From contig CALUUX010000056.1 in assembly GCA_944324085.1 (NCBI GenBank), forward strand, positions 1 through 42,903: 42,903 nt of DNA, written 5' to 3'. Every line of letters begins with the position of its first letter. The stretch's first letter is position 1. This DNA comes from an uncultured Mailhella sp. (GTDB taxonomy: Bacteria > Desulfobacterota > Desulfovibrionia > Desulfovibrionales > Desulfovibrionaceae). The notes beneath the pieces are model-generated. The model was not told the DNA's origin and did not search any database. It worked only from the letters and a program-made list of their open reading frames with translations. Shown here piece by piece: positions 25,985-34,971 of this stretch. The position numbers were made by a program, and so were the translations under genes.

Positions 25985-26830
25985 ATGTCACAGCTTTCTT
26001 CTACGGTTTCCCTTCCTCGTCTCGCCTATAAGGGCATTCCTGTTGTCACCACCGAAACGCTCGCTCTTGCGTATGAAGTGGACGCTGTTTCCATTCGGAA
26101 AAACTTCTCCTGCAATAAAGGAAGGTTTACGGAAGGGAAACATTATTTTTCCATAACCGGCAAGGAACTCAGTGCTTTTCGTTTGAGCGTTACCGAAAGT
26201 AACTCTCAAATCTCACCCAAGGTTCGCGCACTCACACTCTGGACGGAACGCGGAGCGGCACGCCATGCCAAGATGCTGAATTCGGACAAGGCGAGGGATA
26301 TGTTCGAGCTGCTGGAAGAGACTTTCTTCCGTGTTGCCAGAAAGCAGATTCAAGAAGCTCTGGAACTGACGCCAGCCGACCGCTCCGACCTGAAAGCCCT
26401 CGTGGACGCAAAGCTCTCCACCTGCCCTGCACACCTGCAAGGCAAGGCGCGCTCGGAATTGTGGGCGCGGTTCAACCGGCACTTCAGGATTGCAGAGTAT
26501 GCCCAGCTTCCGCAGGAGAAGATGGCCGATGCACGGGACTACATCATCACGCTTGAATTGCGCGCTCTGAAAGGCGTAGAGACGAGGAAAACTCCTGCTT
26601 TGCCGAAGGTGAAGGCGTCGAACATCCACACCGACCTCGACGAGCTGAAAGCCGTGCAGAGCAAGCTCGACCTGCTGCTCCACACCGTGCCGCTGCATGG
26701 TCTGCGGGGATACTCCACCGGAGACGACAGAGCCGAGCGTGAGCTGGTGCGTAGCCGGAACGCTCATATCAGGACGGCCTCGAACTGCCTTGTCATCGCG
26801 AAGATGGCCATAGAGGCAGCCATAGCGTAA
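25985..26830 (+). CDS. ORF6N-type phage antirepressor
   Basis: 281 aa. AAAGGAG lies six bases before the ATG. The N-terminal ORF6N domain (about 10-75) reads YKGIPVVTTETLALAYEVD and then RKNFSCNKGRFTEGKHYF, a phage DNA-binding domain of antirepressors. The centre (about 125-200), with LKALVDAKLSTCPAHLQGKA and AEYAQLPQEKMADARDYI, matches the ORF6C type. The last 50 residues (VPLHGLRG...RNAHIRTASNCLVIAKMAIEAAIA) recur at the end of the Rha-type gene at 39.3-39.9 kb. Antirepressors inactivate phage repressors and trigger lytic growth. Translation is predicted to be blocked by the C4-like RNA upstream. Confidence 0.85.
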   Translation: MSQLSSTVSLPRLAYKGIPVVTTETLALAYEVDAVSIRKNFSCNKGRFTEGKHYFSITGKELSAFRLSVTESNSQISPKVRALTLWTERGAARHAKMLNSDKARDMFELLEETFFRVARKQIQEALELTPADRSDLKALVDAKLSTCPAHLQGKARSELWARFNRHFRIAEYAQLPQEKMADARDYIITLELRALKGVETRKTPALPKVKASNIHTDLDELKAVQSKLDLLLHTVPLHGLRGYSTGDDRAERELVRSRNAHIRTASNCLVIAKMAIEAAIA

Positions 26831-26837
26831 ACAACAC

Positions 26838-26865
26838 GGCCCCGGAAAACCGGGGCCTTTGTTTT
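26838..26865 (+). terminator. Intrinsic terminator after the ORF6N antirepressor
   Basis: Perfect 8-bp GGCCCCGG / CCGGGGCC stem with an AAAA loop, then TTTGTTTT. It lies 8 bases past the stop, at the convergence with the minus-strand virion-type operon. Confidence 0.9.
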
Positions 26866-27991
26866 ACTTCTTTTTGCGTATCAGGTCGGCAAGCTCAAAG
26901 TCGGGGTTTGTTCCGTCCAGCCAGTCCCAGAAGGCATTGATAATCAGCAGTTCCTGAGAATTGACCGCACCTGTCGCAAGGCCGGCCAGCTTCCACCCGC
27001 TGTCGAACATCTTTCGGGCATCCATGTCCAGACCTTTTTCAATCTGCGTGCCGAACCGGACGCCGGTATCAATAACATCGTTCACCAGACTGCCCACGCG
27101 GGCGCGGCCGCCGTATCCTTCCATGTAACCTTCGACGGCACCGGTGATATCACGTAGACCGATAACCATGTTGAAGGGGTTGAAGAATATTTTGCGAGCG
27201 CCCCATGCATACCAATCGTCATCATCATCCGGCGTGTCGCCAGTCACCAGAGCTGACAGTATAGGTTCCAGAACGCCGGTCAACAGGAACAGCGTGCCCA
27301 GCCTGCCCCACGCTCCAACATCCGTAAATCCTTTCCTTTTCAGCATGGTCATACGGCGGGCGTAAAGCTGATACAGGGCTGAAAAGAAGCTGTAGAACTG
27401 CGTCATGATCTTGCCCATCTCGCTGCCGCGCTGAATTGCCGCAAGGTCCTTGTCTTCGCCTCCCACCTGCGTCCTTTCCACAGCGTTATCAGCATACTCT
27501 ATGGCCGCGTCCCTGCTCTTCCCCTCATGCAGAGCTTTCGCATACGCGCCCTGCCAAGTAGGCAAATCGGCACAGGCCATCTGCACAAAGCCCATCGGCA
27601 GATAGGCTTTCTCCTGTTGCCAGTGGTAGAACTTCACCACAGGATTGAGCATCCTGTTGTTGGAACCTCGCTTCATCAGTCCGGTGGACATTTCATGCAA
27701 ATCACGGTCAACGGACTGCATCCTGTTGGCCATCATGGGCGAGAGCGCCGCCGTCTCCTGATAAACCATGAATGGATTATGTTGGCAGTAGGTGCGGACA
27801 AGCCCGCAGGCGACCCAGCGCGGACCAAGTTCAGCGGTAGCGGCCAGAAGGCCCGTCGTCTGCGCAAGCAGCGTGGTCAGTCGTATGCCCATGGCGTACA
27901 GAGCCGCATTTTTTCTAAACCAGCCGAGAGTCCTGCTCCAACCGTTGCTTGCCGGACGTTCCCCGGCAACATAATGCAGCCAGCTTTTCAA
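26864..27991 (-). CDS. C-terminal part of giant phage polyvalent protein, separate frame
   Basis: 375 aa opening at a TTG (27991) that overlaps the stop of the giant gene as TTGA. It is alpha-helical. The sections SWLHYVAGERPASNGW, NAALYAMGIRLTTLLAQTTG, MTQFYSFFSALYQLYARRMTML and a hydrophobic FLLTGVLEPILSALV before an acidic DDDDDW stretch resemble the C-terminal helical module that follows MuF/ADP-ribosyltransferase/zincin domains in single-chain polyvalent proteins. The frame has no upstream ATG or Shine-Dalgarno. Expression needs re-initiation at TTG or a -1 frameshift. It may be the mutated tail of one original gene. Confidence 0.6.
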   Translation of the reverse strand: MKSWLHYVAGERPASNGWSRTLGWFRKNAALYAMGIRLTTLLAQTTGLLAATAELGPRWVACGLVRTYCQHNPFMVYQETAALSPMMANRMQSVDRDLHEMSTGLMKRGSNNRMLNPVVKFYHWQQEKAYLPMGFVQMACADLPTWQGAYAKALHEGKSRDAAIEYADNAVERTQVGGEDKDLAAIQRGSEMGKIMTQFYSFFSALYQLYARRMTMLKRKGFTDVGAWGRLGTLFLLTGVLEPILSALVTGDTPDDDDDWYAWGARKIFFNPFNMVIGLRDITGAVEGYMEGYGGRARVGSLVNDVIDTGVRFGTQIEKGLDMDARKMFDSGWKLAGLATGAVNSQELLIINAFWDWLDGTNPDFELADLIRKKK

Positions 27992-30900
27992 AGCTTTCCC
28001 ATGTCTACCCCAGCGGTTGATTCAATGGCTCCTATAACCGCGTCGTCGTTGAGCACACGCGCCACCTGCTGCACCGGCTTGCGGAAGGCCAGCATATGCA
28101 CGGTTTTCACCACATGGCGAGGCAGTACTTCAAGGTCAAGCGTAACCGGCGAGCTGAGTCCGTTCGTTCTCTGTTTCATGGATCCGTGATCAACAGACGG
28201 AAACGCGGAGCCGGTCAACGTACCTATGCTTTCATTGTCAATCGGCAGCGAACTCTGTTCGGCATCATAAGAGACAGGATAATATCCGCCTCTGAGCACT
28301 CCGTACTTCGTCTGTACCGGCTGAGCTTCAATGGCCTTCGGACGTACGCCGGATATTTCCTCTTCAAGGTCAAAAGACTCCTTGCGGAAGGTTTCAAGGT
28401 AATCCCAGACGGATTGCACGAATTTCACGTCTCTTTCGTCCAGGGTGTCGATAACGGCACGAATACCGGCCTCGGTAATACGCACTCCGCCCTCAAGAGT
28501 CGTGTTGAGCAGTCGCTTGAAGTTGCTCTCATTTCCGGCGTTCAGCAGCACGGCAAGAGCCTGCTCTTTGGTAATGGACGTTTTGATTGCATCCACATAG
28601 TAACGCCGTCCACGGATATCCACCCACTCGGCAGGGCTGTACACGCTGTACAGCTCTTTTATGGCGTCCCGTTCTTTTCTCATACGTGTGGCACGATTCC
28701 ACGTTGCCTGATTGATCGGACGGATAACGGCACGCCATACCGGCCCCATATCTTCATCTCCGTCCAGCAGACGACAAATGGTATCGGCTTTGAGATGGGA
28801 AGCATGAAACTCTTTCAGCCGCTTGATGATGAGATTGTCCTTGTGAAAACTCCCCTTGCTTCTGTTCTTGTTATGAGCGTAGATGCCAGCCGCCAAGCCG
28901 TCCATCTTCTGACGCCATTCCACGCTGTTTTGTTCATCATGCGCCTTGCGGGAAACTCTTTCCATGTGCATCATGGTTGACATGGCTTCCAGGTACGGAC
29001 TTAAATTTTCCCATGACATATACGGCCAGTACAGCTTCACGTCGGAAAACAGCTCATCTTTTATCGCCGCATCTTCGGTATAGAGTCCTTCCTCCCGCAT
29101 CTTTGAAAGAAAGCTCTTGATATTATCGAATGTTTTGTCACCGGCGTTTGCCAGCATCTTCATTGTTGGATTGATAAGCCGTGTTTTCATGGCGAGCACG
29201 AACACACCGAAACGCGCCCCCGGATCCGTCACCTTGGAGTCCAGAAACTTTTTGGCCTGCTTTTGCAACTTTTCCACAAGATCACGCCTGTCGGCGGCCT
29301 GTCGGGCAAGTTCAAGGTTTATCCTCGCCCGGTAGTTTGCCTGTATGGCTACAGTCCAGTCTTTGGCAAGTATGGCCTGTCTCTCTTCACGCAGAGCCTT
29401 CGATGCCGAACGACGGAAAATATCAGGACGCACGGCGTCGGCGGCAGCCTTTCCGTCAAGAATACGCTCCGCCTGCATTCGTATCTGCTCACGCAGAGCC
29501 TTTGAACGTTCTCTGTAATTCCCCTGAATAGGTACGCCGAGAGATGTACGGCCTTCAGCTTCCAGTCGGTACACGGCTTCGCCTATGCGTTCTTCCTTGC
29601 GTGCAAGAGCGTCCTGCTCAAAAAGATAGTCTTCCGCCGCGAAACGGGCTTCCGCATCACGTCTCTTCTGCACAATGAGTTCCGTTCTGCGCTCATTTAT
29701 CCCCGGAGCGTCGAGAACGGCCTGTATCATCTCACCCGCGTTGCGGAAGCCATAATCAAAGGCCAGGGATTCAGGGTTATCACCACCGCGCTTGACGGAC
29801 GCGGGAAGTTTTTTCATGAGCCTGTCCGCCATGTCCCGACCATAGGATTCCACCACCGACTCGTAATCAATCGGAGTTTTTCGCATGGCGGTACGCACGC
29901 GGTACACGGTTTCGTTCCTGATCTCCTCTTCCGCTTCCTTCTCCCATTTCTTTGCCTGCTCCCGAATGGCCTTGTTTTTGTCCTTTCGCAGTGCGTCGGC
30001 CGCATTATCCTCAGCCTCACGCACCAGACTTTCAAGCTCAAGACGATCCGCTCCCCTCAGTCCCAGCGCGTCCATAAGTTCCGAAGACTCCGTGCGGATA
30101 TTATTGGCCGTGGCGGCAGCGCGGATATCCTCATCGGAAGCCACGATATTGTCGAACACACGGCGCACGTCATCCGTCAGTTCCACGTCCAGCAGCGTCG
30201 CCTGTCTGTAAATCCGAGTGAGCCATTTCTTGAAGCGGCGGAACACTCCTTCCATGCCGCGCGAGGGAGAAACGCCTTCACGCAGATAGGCTTCAAAGCC
30301 GCGGGCAACCATTTCTTCCTTAGCGATGCTTCTGGAAATTGCCCTCTCTTCCGGCGTGAGTTCCTCAAACTTCCGGCCGCTGAACTGCGGCATAGAACGC
30401 TGGTACTTGTCGTACTCTGACTTCAAGTTGGCGTCGTCGTCCATGTACGCAGTCCACGAGCGGAGAGCGCTGAGGTCTCGCTTCAACTCAGGCGTACCAA
30501 GACCTTCCCTTTCGAGTCGTTCCATTTCCAGGTGAACGGCGTGCATGGTCTCATGCGCCAGCGTGGAAAGGTTGGCCCCCCGGAAGAGCTGGATGTAGTA
30601 ATTGCCACTCTGTGAAGAAATGGAACCTGTAGCAGCGGCGTAAATTTGGGAAGCTATGCCAGTTTCCTGCGGTTGGAAAAGCACTTGCCCCGACCCGTCA
30701 TTGACACCAAGACTGTCCCGGAGTATATTCATCACAATACCCCGGTTCGCTCGGGTTGCGTGTTCCTCGCCATCTTTCGAGAGGCTGGCCGCATTGAGCG
30801 AGCCGGGGTCTATTATTTCTGTGAGTTCGTGGTCGTAAAAACGACGACCGTTCTGATCCTCACGTACAACAAAACCAACAACGTACTCCTGCCCGTCTAG

Positions 30901-33900
30901 ATTGATTTTATTGGCAAAGATATGTGTTTGCATGCCATGTTCAATCTTTCCATCCGCAATGTAAATCCCAGATTCAACAATCTGCGGGATGAAGGGAATG
31001 GAACGCGCCAAGGTTTCATCAAAACCGTGAGAAAGTGTTTTGGTTATCCCTCGAGGCGATATCTGAACATCCCATCCCCGGTCCTGATTATGGAATGTCG
31101 AACCTTGAGGAAATCTCGTCTTTGACCATGCCTGCACGGCTTTGCGCATATTCCTTTTGTTGGCGTCAACAGCCTTTCCCGGGCCAAACCACAGAGAACT
31201 ATCCGCTTCAATCAAGGGCATGGATGCAAAACGTGCGGCAAGAGCGTTCTGCCCCTGATAGAACGTCTTGAGCACCTGAATGGCCTTATCATCGAACACG
31301 ACGAAAGAGCGGCCGTCCTGCTGGCCGTCGTAGGTGATACCTTTGATACCGTGGTCATTGAGCATTTCAGAAGCGGCTTTGGGCGAGTCCAGTACAATAC
31401 TGATACCGCTATATAAGTCGCTCCCATTCATTCGAGTAAGTAAAGTGTCAATGCGTGCTTTATCAATGGACGCTCTTTCTTTTGCTCTTTTTGTTTCAAT
31501 GCGCTGTTCGTTTTCCTCTATCTTCTGTTCAAGATCCGCAATCTTTTTTTCTACGGCAGCCTTTTCCGCGTTCAGATAGTCAGCGTCGTGTTGCAGATGC
31601 TCTATCTGCGCATCAGAATACATCTCATGCAGATACTTCTCACCAAGTTCAAAAAGCTTGGCGCTCCCTTCTTTGGAAAAAGGATTGCCTTCTCCCTTGG
31701 GTCTCTGAGCGTTGACCGTTTTCAAGGCCCTGCGCTGATTGAACAATCTTTGTCTTTTCCTTGTCAGCTCTTCTCCTCTTTTTTCCAGTTCCTTGTCACG
31801 TCTTACCTGTGCCTTCATCTCCTCCCTCACGGGAGCAAGCTGTTCTTTGGAAAAGGACTTGTAAATGGAACGAAGCGCACTCTTCACTGCTTCCGGCTGT
31901 TCGGCAAAAATTTTCTGTTCATCCAACAGCACATCGTCGTTAGGAATGTCCACCTCAAAAAGCTGTCCACGGCTGCGCCCACGCCGCAGCCTGTTGCGGT
32001 AGTCGTCACTGACCTTTTTATCTGCAGCAAAATACAACCCCCAGCCGTGAGCCTGCGCACCTTCCCCCTCGCCGATATACTCTAGGGAGAACTCGTCGAA
32101 CTTGTGCGGTGTTCCGTGGTAGGCGGTCTGAAAAAGCGTATTGCTTTCCGAACCGTTCGGAGATATATTGGTTTCATTCAAGACGCTCATTCCTTGGATT
32201 ACATCGTTTTCGATGTTGGTATCCTGACCTGAAATGGCAGGCCCCAAGACGAGCGTCTTTTCTTTTTCTATAATACCTCGAATAATCTGTGCTCGATTAG
32301 CATAGGCTGTTACAGGTAAAAGCCTATGCCCACGTTTTTTACTGATTACCCTGTCAAAAACGACAAGAGTTCCCATATCTCCGTCGTATTTGGCCGCGAT
32401 AAAACGCTTATTAGGATAAGCAGACGATGAAATCACTTCGGCAAGGTCGTCAAATTCAGAAATAATTTTCTCTGTCTTGGCAACAAGATCATCGGTTTCC
32501 GCAGGTCTCCTGTTGTCCAGATGCTGGATATAATCATACGGAATGTTAATGACCAACGACCTATCATTGAACATTTCACGCAGCTTTGATGGAGCAACGT
32601 CACTCTTCCAAAATTCTATCTGGCCTTTTCTTGCCTCCTCAACGAACCCTTCCAGAGAATCGGCCTGCGACTGTGCCATCGCCTGATTCAGCCGTACGCC
32701 TCTACTCCCATTTCTTCTTGTGGGTCGCCTCTTCTCCTTCAGCATTTCAATCAGCGTGGAAGAGTCCGCATCTTCCGGCAGCCAGCCCGCCGTTTTCAGC
32801 TCGTCGGCAAGCTGGTCAACGGGCACACCTTCCCCCTTGCGCGAAGCGAACAGGCCGCGACCGTGGATGGACGCCAGCTCCTTCCGGGCTTCCGGGAAGT
32901 CTCGTTTCAGGCTGGCAGCGTCCAGACGGCCCCATACGTTTTCCCAGAAAGGCGCGTCCGCTTCCGCCTGTGCCCTCTCTTCCGCGAGCTGCTCAAGTTC
33001 CACGGGGTCGACCATGCGCCCGGTTTCCTCATCCCGGATAAGCCCCTGTACGTTCAGTCTGTCCAGTATGGAATCGGCATCAGCTCCGTACACGGAAAGT
33101 CTGTCGGCCGCGTTGCGCAAAAGACGCATCACGCTGTCCACGTACATGCCGACGCTGGTTTCCGTATCCGCGCTTGTGGTAAGCTGACGAAGCAGAACGG
33201 GAGAAGAGCGCACGGACTCGGTTATCTGCGTCCGTACGCGATCAAGCTCCATGTCGAGCCTGTCCTGCTGATATTCCCATTCTTCCACGGCAGCGTTCAC
33301 GGCGTCCACGTCTTCGGCAAGCACACTTTCGTCCATGGCCTCGAAGGCACTCATGGATTCCGACCTTTCCCTCATCACGTCGAACAGCGTATTCTTGTCG
33401 TCTGTCGGTATCTGCGCGGCATGAATGCGCGACAAAGGCACGGCGATATCCTGCCCGAGAGCCGCCGCTTCCTCCATGTCGGCAATGTTCCAGCCGAACG
33501 CTCCGGCAATGTCGGTTCCTGCCTGCTGCATCTGCCATGCCGCATCGGCGGGGACAAGCACGGTCTGGTTGAGTCCCTGCCTCTTCAGAAACGACTCCAT
33601 GCGCACGGGCGAGAGCTGCTGTGTCTTCGAGGACTCAATCGTTTTCAGCGCATTCTTGTTGGCTTCAGAGAACTCCTGCGCACGAAGAACGGATTGGGTA
33701 TCAATGGCAAACTTCGTCACACCGGGCAGAATATGGAACCACATGCCCATCTTCGCGCCTTCCACTGCCGATTCCGCGATGTTGCCCCATGCGTCCTTGT
33801 CGAACAAACCGGGCTGATCCTCTCGATAATAATTCACCCCGGCGTCGTTCAACGTATTCTTTGCCAACGCCTCAATCTGTTCGGATATGGCTTGCTGCGC

Positions 33901-34971
33901 AGCCTCTTCCGCACCTTCCGCAGCCGCTCCGGCAGCCACACCGCGAACAGTACGCCCCAGAACCGGAGCCAGCCGCCTGTCGGACATGGCCGTTTTTATG
34001 GCGTCCTTCGCCACACTGGAGGCCGGTCGCTTTATGGCGGCTCCCACAGTTTTCAACACGGGTGAAAGAATCTTCAAGGCCAGCGCGTCACCCGCCGTTT
34101 CCACAAAAGCGGAGCCCATGCCGTAGAGCTGCGCATAGTTTTTGACGGTATCATCATCAAGGTACTGTCCGGCGTCGTCCGTCTGCATAAGAAGGTCAAG
34201 CGCGAAAAGAGCGGCTTCCATCTGTTGAGAAGATTCAAAAGTCCCGCGTGCGGCACCGGCGGTAAATCCGGCGGCCGCGCCTGTCCCCGCTCCTGCCACG
34301 CTTCCCAGTCCAGGGATCACGGTTCCTGCTATAGCACCAGCACTCGCGCCTTCCAGAGCGCCCTGTGCCCCTCTGTAAAGAATATGGGGGATATCCCGAG
34401 TACCCATGCGATAGAGCTGTTCCACGGCACCGTAGAAACCCAGCGGATCATTTCCTTCCTGTCGGGAAAACTCTTCGTGCAATCGTGCCGCTTCCCGTCT
34501 CGCATCGTCACCCAGTACTTTGCCTTTCAGAAAGGACTGCCCCAGGTCGGCAAGCTGGTTGTTTATTCTTGCCCTGTCCAGCGCTTTGCCGAGTCCGTTG
34601 CCGTCTTCCGCCACAGTCTCCATCGTGTCGCGGTCAATGTCGCTTTCGGCCAGCAGACCATTGGCAACAAGGTCATCATAAACGAACATGAGCGCATCGG
34701 CATCTTCATTGAGAAACGCCACGTTTTCCTGCGCTTCCGCCACCCATTCGTTGGCTTTGGGAACACGACTCGCGTTTTGCACTTTCATTTCCGTTTGTAC
34801 GTCATCCCATCCCGCGTCGGCCATGCCGTAGGTTGTGCCGAGCTGTTGTGCGGCTCTGTCTTTTTGACTTACTTCTCCGGCGGAAAAAGGTTGGGGCGCG
34901 TTCAGGGCAAGGCGGATGCTGTCGTCACGTCCCTGAAGAGGGGCTTCCATATCTTCAATAAAGCTACTCAT
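27988..34971 (-). CDS. Giant phage polyvalent protein (ADP-ribosyltransferase, zincin and others)
   Basis: 2327 aa. It has a helical N-terminus and a Gly/Ala-rich zipper-like stretch (about 205-245: AGAIAGTVIPGLGSVAGAGT). A domain follows at about 777-890 (DGDMGTLVVFDRVISKKRGH). An ADP-ribosyltransferase-type domain begins at YHGTPHKFDEF (about 950), has GWGLYFA, and ends at SFVVFDDKAIQVL (about 1220); it is interrupted by a long coiled coil (about 1040-1160). A nuclease-like or LPD-type segment lies at about 1250-1430. A zincin HETMH sits in TLAHETMHAVHLE near 1474. Long charged coiled coils run to about 2000. Such proteins are packaged and ejected into the host with DNA; the activities are predicted, not shown. 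It is coupled to its upstream gene by an ATGA overlap. Confidence 0.8.
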   Translation of the reverse strand: MSSFIEDMEAPLQGRDDSIRLALNAPQPFSAGEVSQKDRAAQQLGTTYGMADAGWDDVQTEMKVQNASRVPKANEWVAEAQENVAFLNEDADALMFVYDDLVANGLLAESDIDRDTMETVAEDGNGLGKALDRARINNQLADLGQSFLKGKVLGDDARREAARLHEEFSRQEGNDPLGFYGAVEQLYRMGTRDIPHILYRGAQGALEGASAGAIAGTVIPGLGSVAGAGTGAAAGFTAGAARGTFESSQQMEAALFALDLLMQTDDAGQYLDDDTVKNYAQLYGMGSAFVETAGDALALKILSPVLKTVGAAIKRPASSVAKDAIKTAMSDRRLAPVLGRTVRGVAAGAAAEGAEEAAQQAISEQIEALAKNTLNDAGVNYYREDQPGLFDKDAWGNIAESAVEGAKMGMWFHILPGVTKFAIDTQSVLRAQEFSEANKNALKTIESSKTQQLSPVRMESFLKRQGLNQTVLVPADAAWQMQQAGTDIAGAFGWNIADMEEAAALGQDIAVPLSRIHAAQIPTDDKNTLFDVMRERSESMSAFEAMDESVLAEDVDAVNAAVEEWEYQQDRLDMELDRVRTQITESVRSSPVLLRQLTTSADTETSVGMYVDSVMRLLRNAADRLSVYGADADSILDRLNVQGLIRDEETGRMVDPVELEQLAEERAQAEADAPFWENVWGRLDAASLKRDFPEARKELASIHGRGLFASRKGEGVPVDQLADELKTAGWLPEDADSSTLIEMLKEKRRPTRRNGSRGVRLNQAMAQSQADSLEGFVEEARKGQIEFWKSDVAPSKLREMFNDRSLVINIPYDYIQHLDNRRPAETDDLVAKTEKIISEFDDLAEVISSSAYPNKRFIAAKYDGDMGTLVVFDRVISKKRGHRLLPVTAYANRAQIIRGIIEKEKTLVLGPAISGQDTNIENDVIQGMSVLNETNISPNGSESNTLFQTAYHGTPHKFDEFSLEYIGEGEGAQAHGWGLYFAADKKVSDDYRNRLRRGRSRGQLFEVDIPNDDVLLDEQKIFAEQPEAVKSALRSIYKSFSKEQLAPVREEMKAQVRRDKELEKRGEELTRKRQRLFNQRRALKTVNAQRPKGEGNPFSKEGSAKLFELGEKYLHEMYSDAQIEHLQHDADYLNAEKAAVEKKIADLEQKIEENEQRIETKRAKERASIDKARIDTLLTRMNGSDLYSGISIVLDSPKAASEMLNDHGIKGITYDGQQDGRSFVVFDDKAIQVLKTFYQGQNALAARFASMPLIEADSSLWFGPGKAVDANKRNMRKAVQAWSKTRFPQGSTFHNQDRGWDVQISPRGITKTLSHGFDETLARSIPFIPQIVESGIYIADGKIEHGMQTHIFANKINLDGQEYVVGFVVREDQNGRRFYDHELTEIIDPGSLNAASLSKDGEEHATRANRGIVMNILRDSLGVNDGSGQVLFQPQETGIASQIYAAATGSISSQSGNYYIQLFRGANLSTLAHETMHAVHLEMERLEREGLGTPELKRDLSALRSWTAYMDDDANLKSEYDKYQRSMPQFSGRKFEELTPEERAISRSIAKEEMVARGFEAYLREGVSPSRGMEGVFRRFKKWLTRIYRQATLLDVELTDDVRRVFDNIVASDEDIRAAATANNIRTESSELMDALGLRGADRLELESLVREAEDNAADALRKDKNKAIREQAKKWEKEAEEEIRNETVYRVRTAMRKTPIDYESVVESYGRDMADRLMKKLPASVKRGGDNPESLAFDYGFRNAGEMIQAVLDAPGINERRTELIVQKRRDAEARFAAEDYLFEQDALARKEERIGEAVYRLEAEGRTSLGVPIQGNYRERSKALREQIRMQAERILDGKAAADAVRPDIFRRSASKALREERQAILAKDWTVAIQANYRARINLELARQAADRRDLVEKLQKQAKKFLDSKVTDPGARFGVFVLAMKTRLINPTMKMLANAGDKTFDNIKSFLSKMREEGLYTEDAAIKDELFSDVKLYWPYMSWENLSPYLEAMSTMMHMERVSRKAHDEQNSVEWRQKMDGLAAGIYAHNKNRSKGSFHKDNLIIKRLKEFHASHLKADTICRLLDGDEDMGPVWRAVIRPINQATWNRATRMRKERDAIKELYSVYSPAEWVDIRGRRYYVDAIKTSITKEQALAVLLNAGNESNFKRLLNTTLEGGVRITEAGIRAVIDTLDERDVKFVQSVWDYLETFRKESFDLEEEISGVRPKAIEAQPVQTKYGVLRGGYYPVSYDAEQSSLPIDNESIGTLTGSAFPSVDHGSMKQRTNGLSSPVTLDLEVLPRHVVKTVHMLAFRKPVQQVARVLNDDAVIGAIESTAGVDMGKL

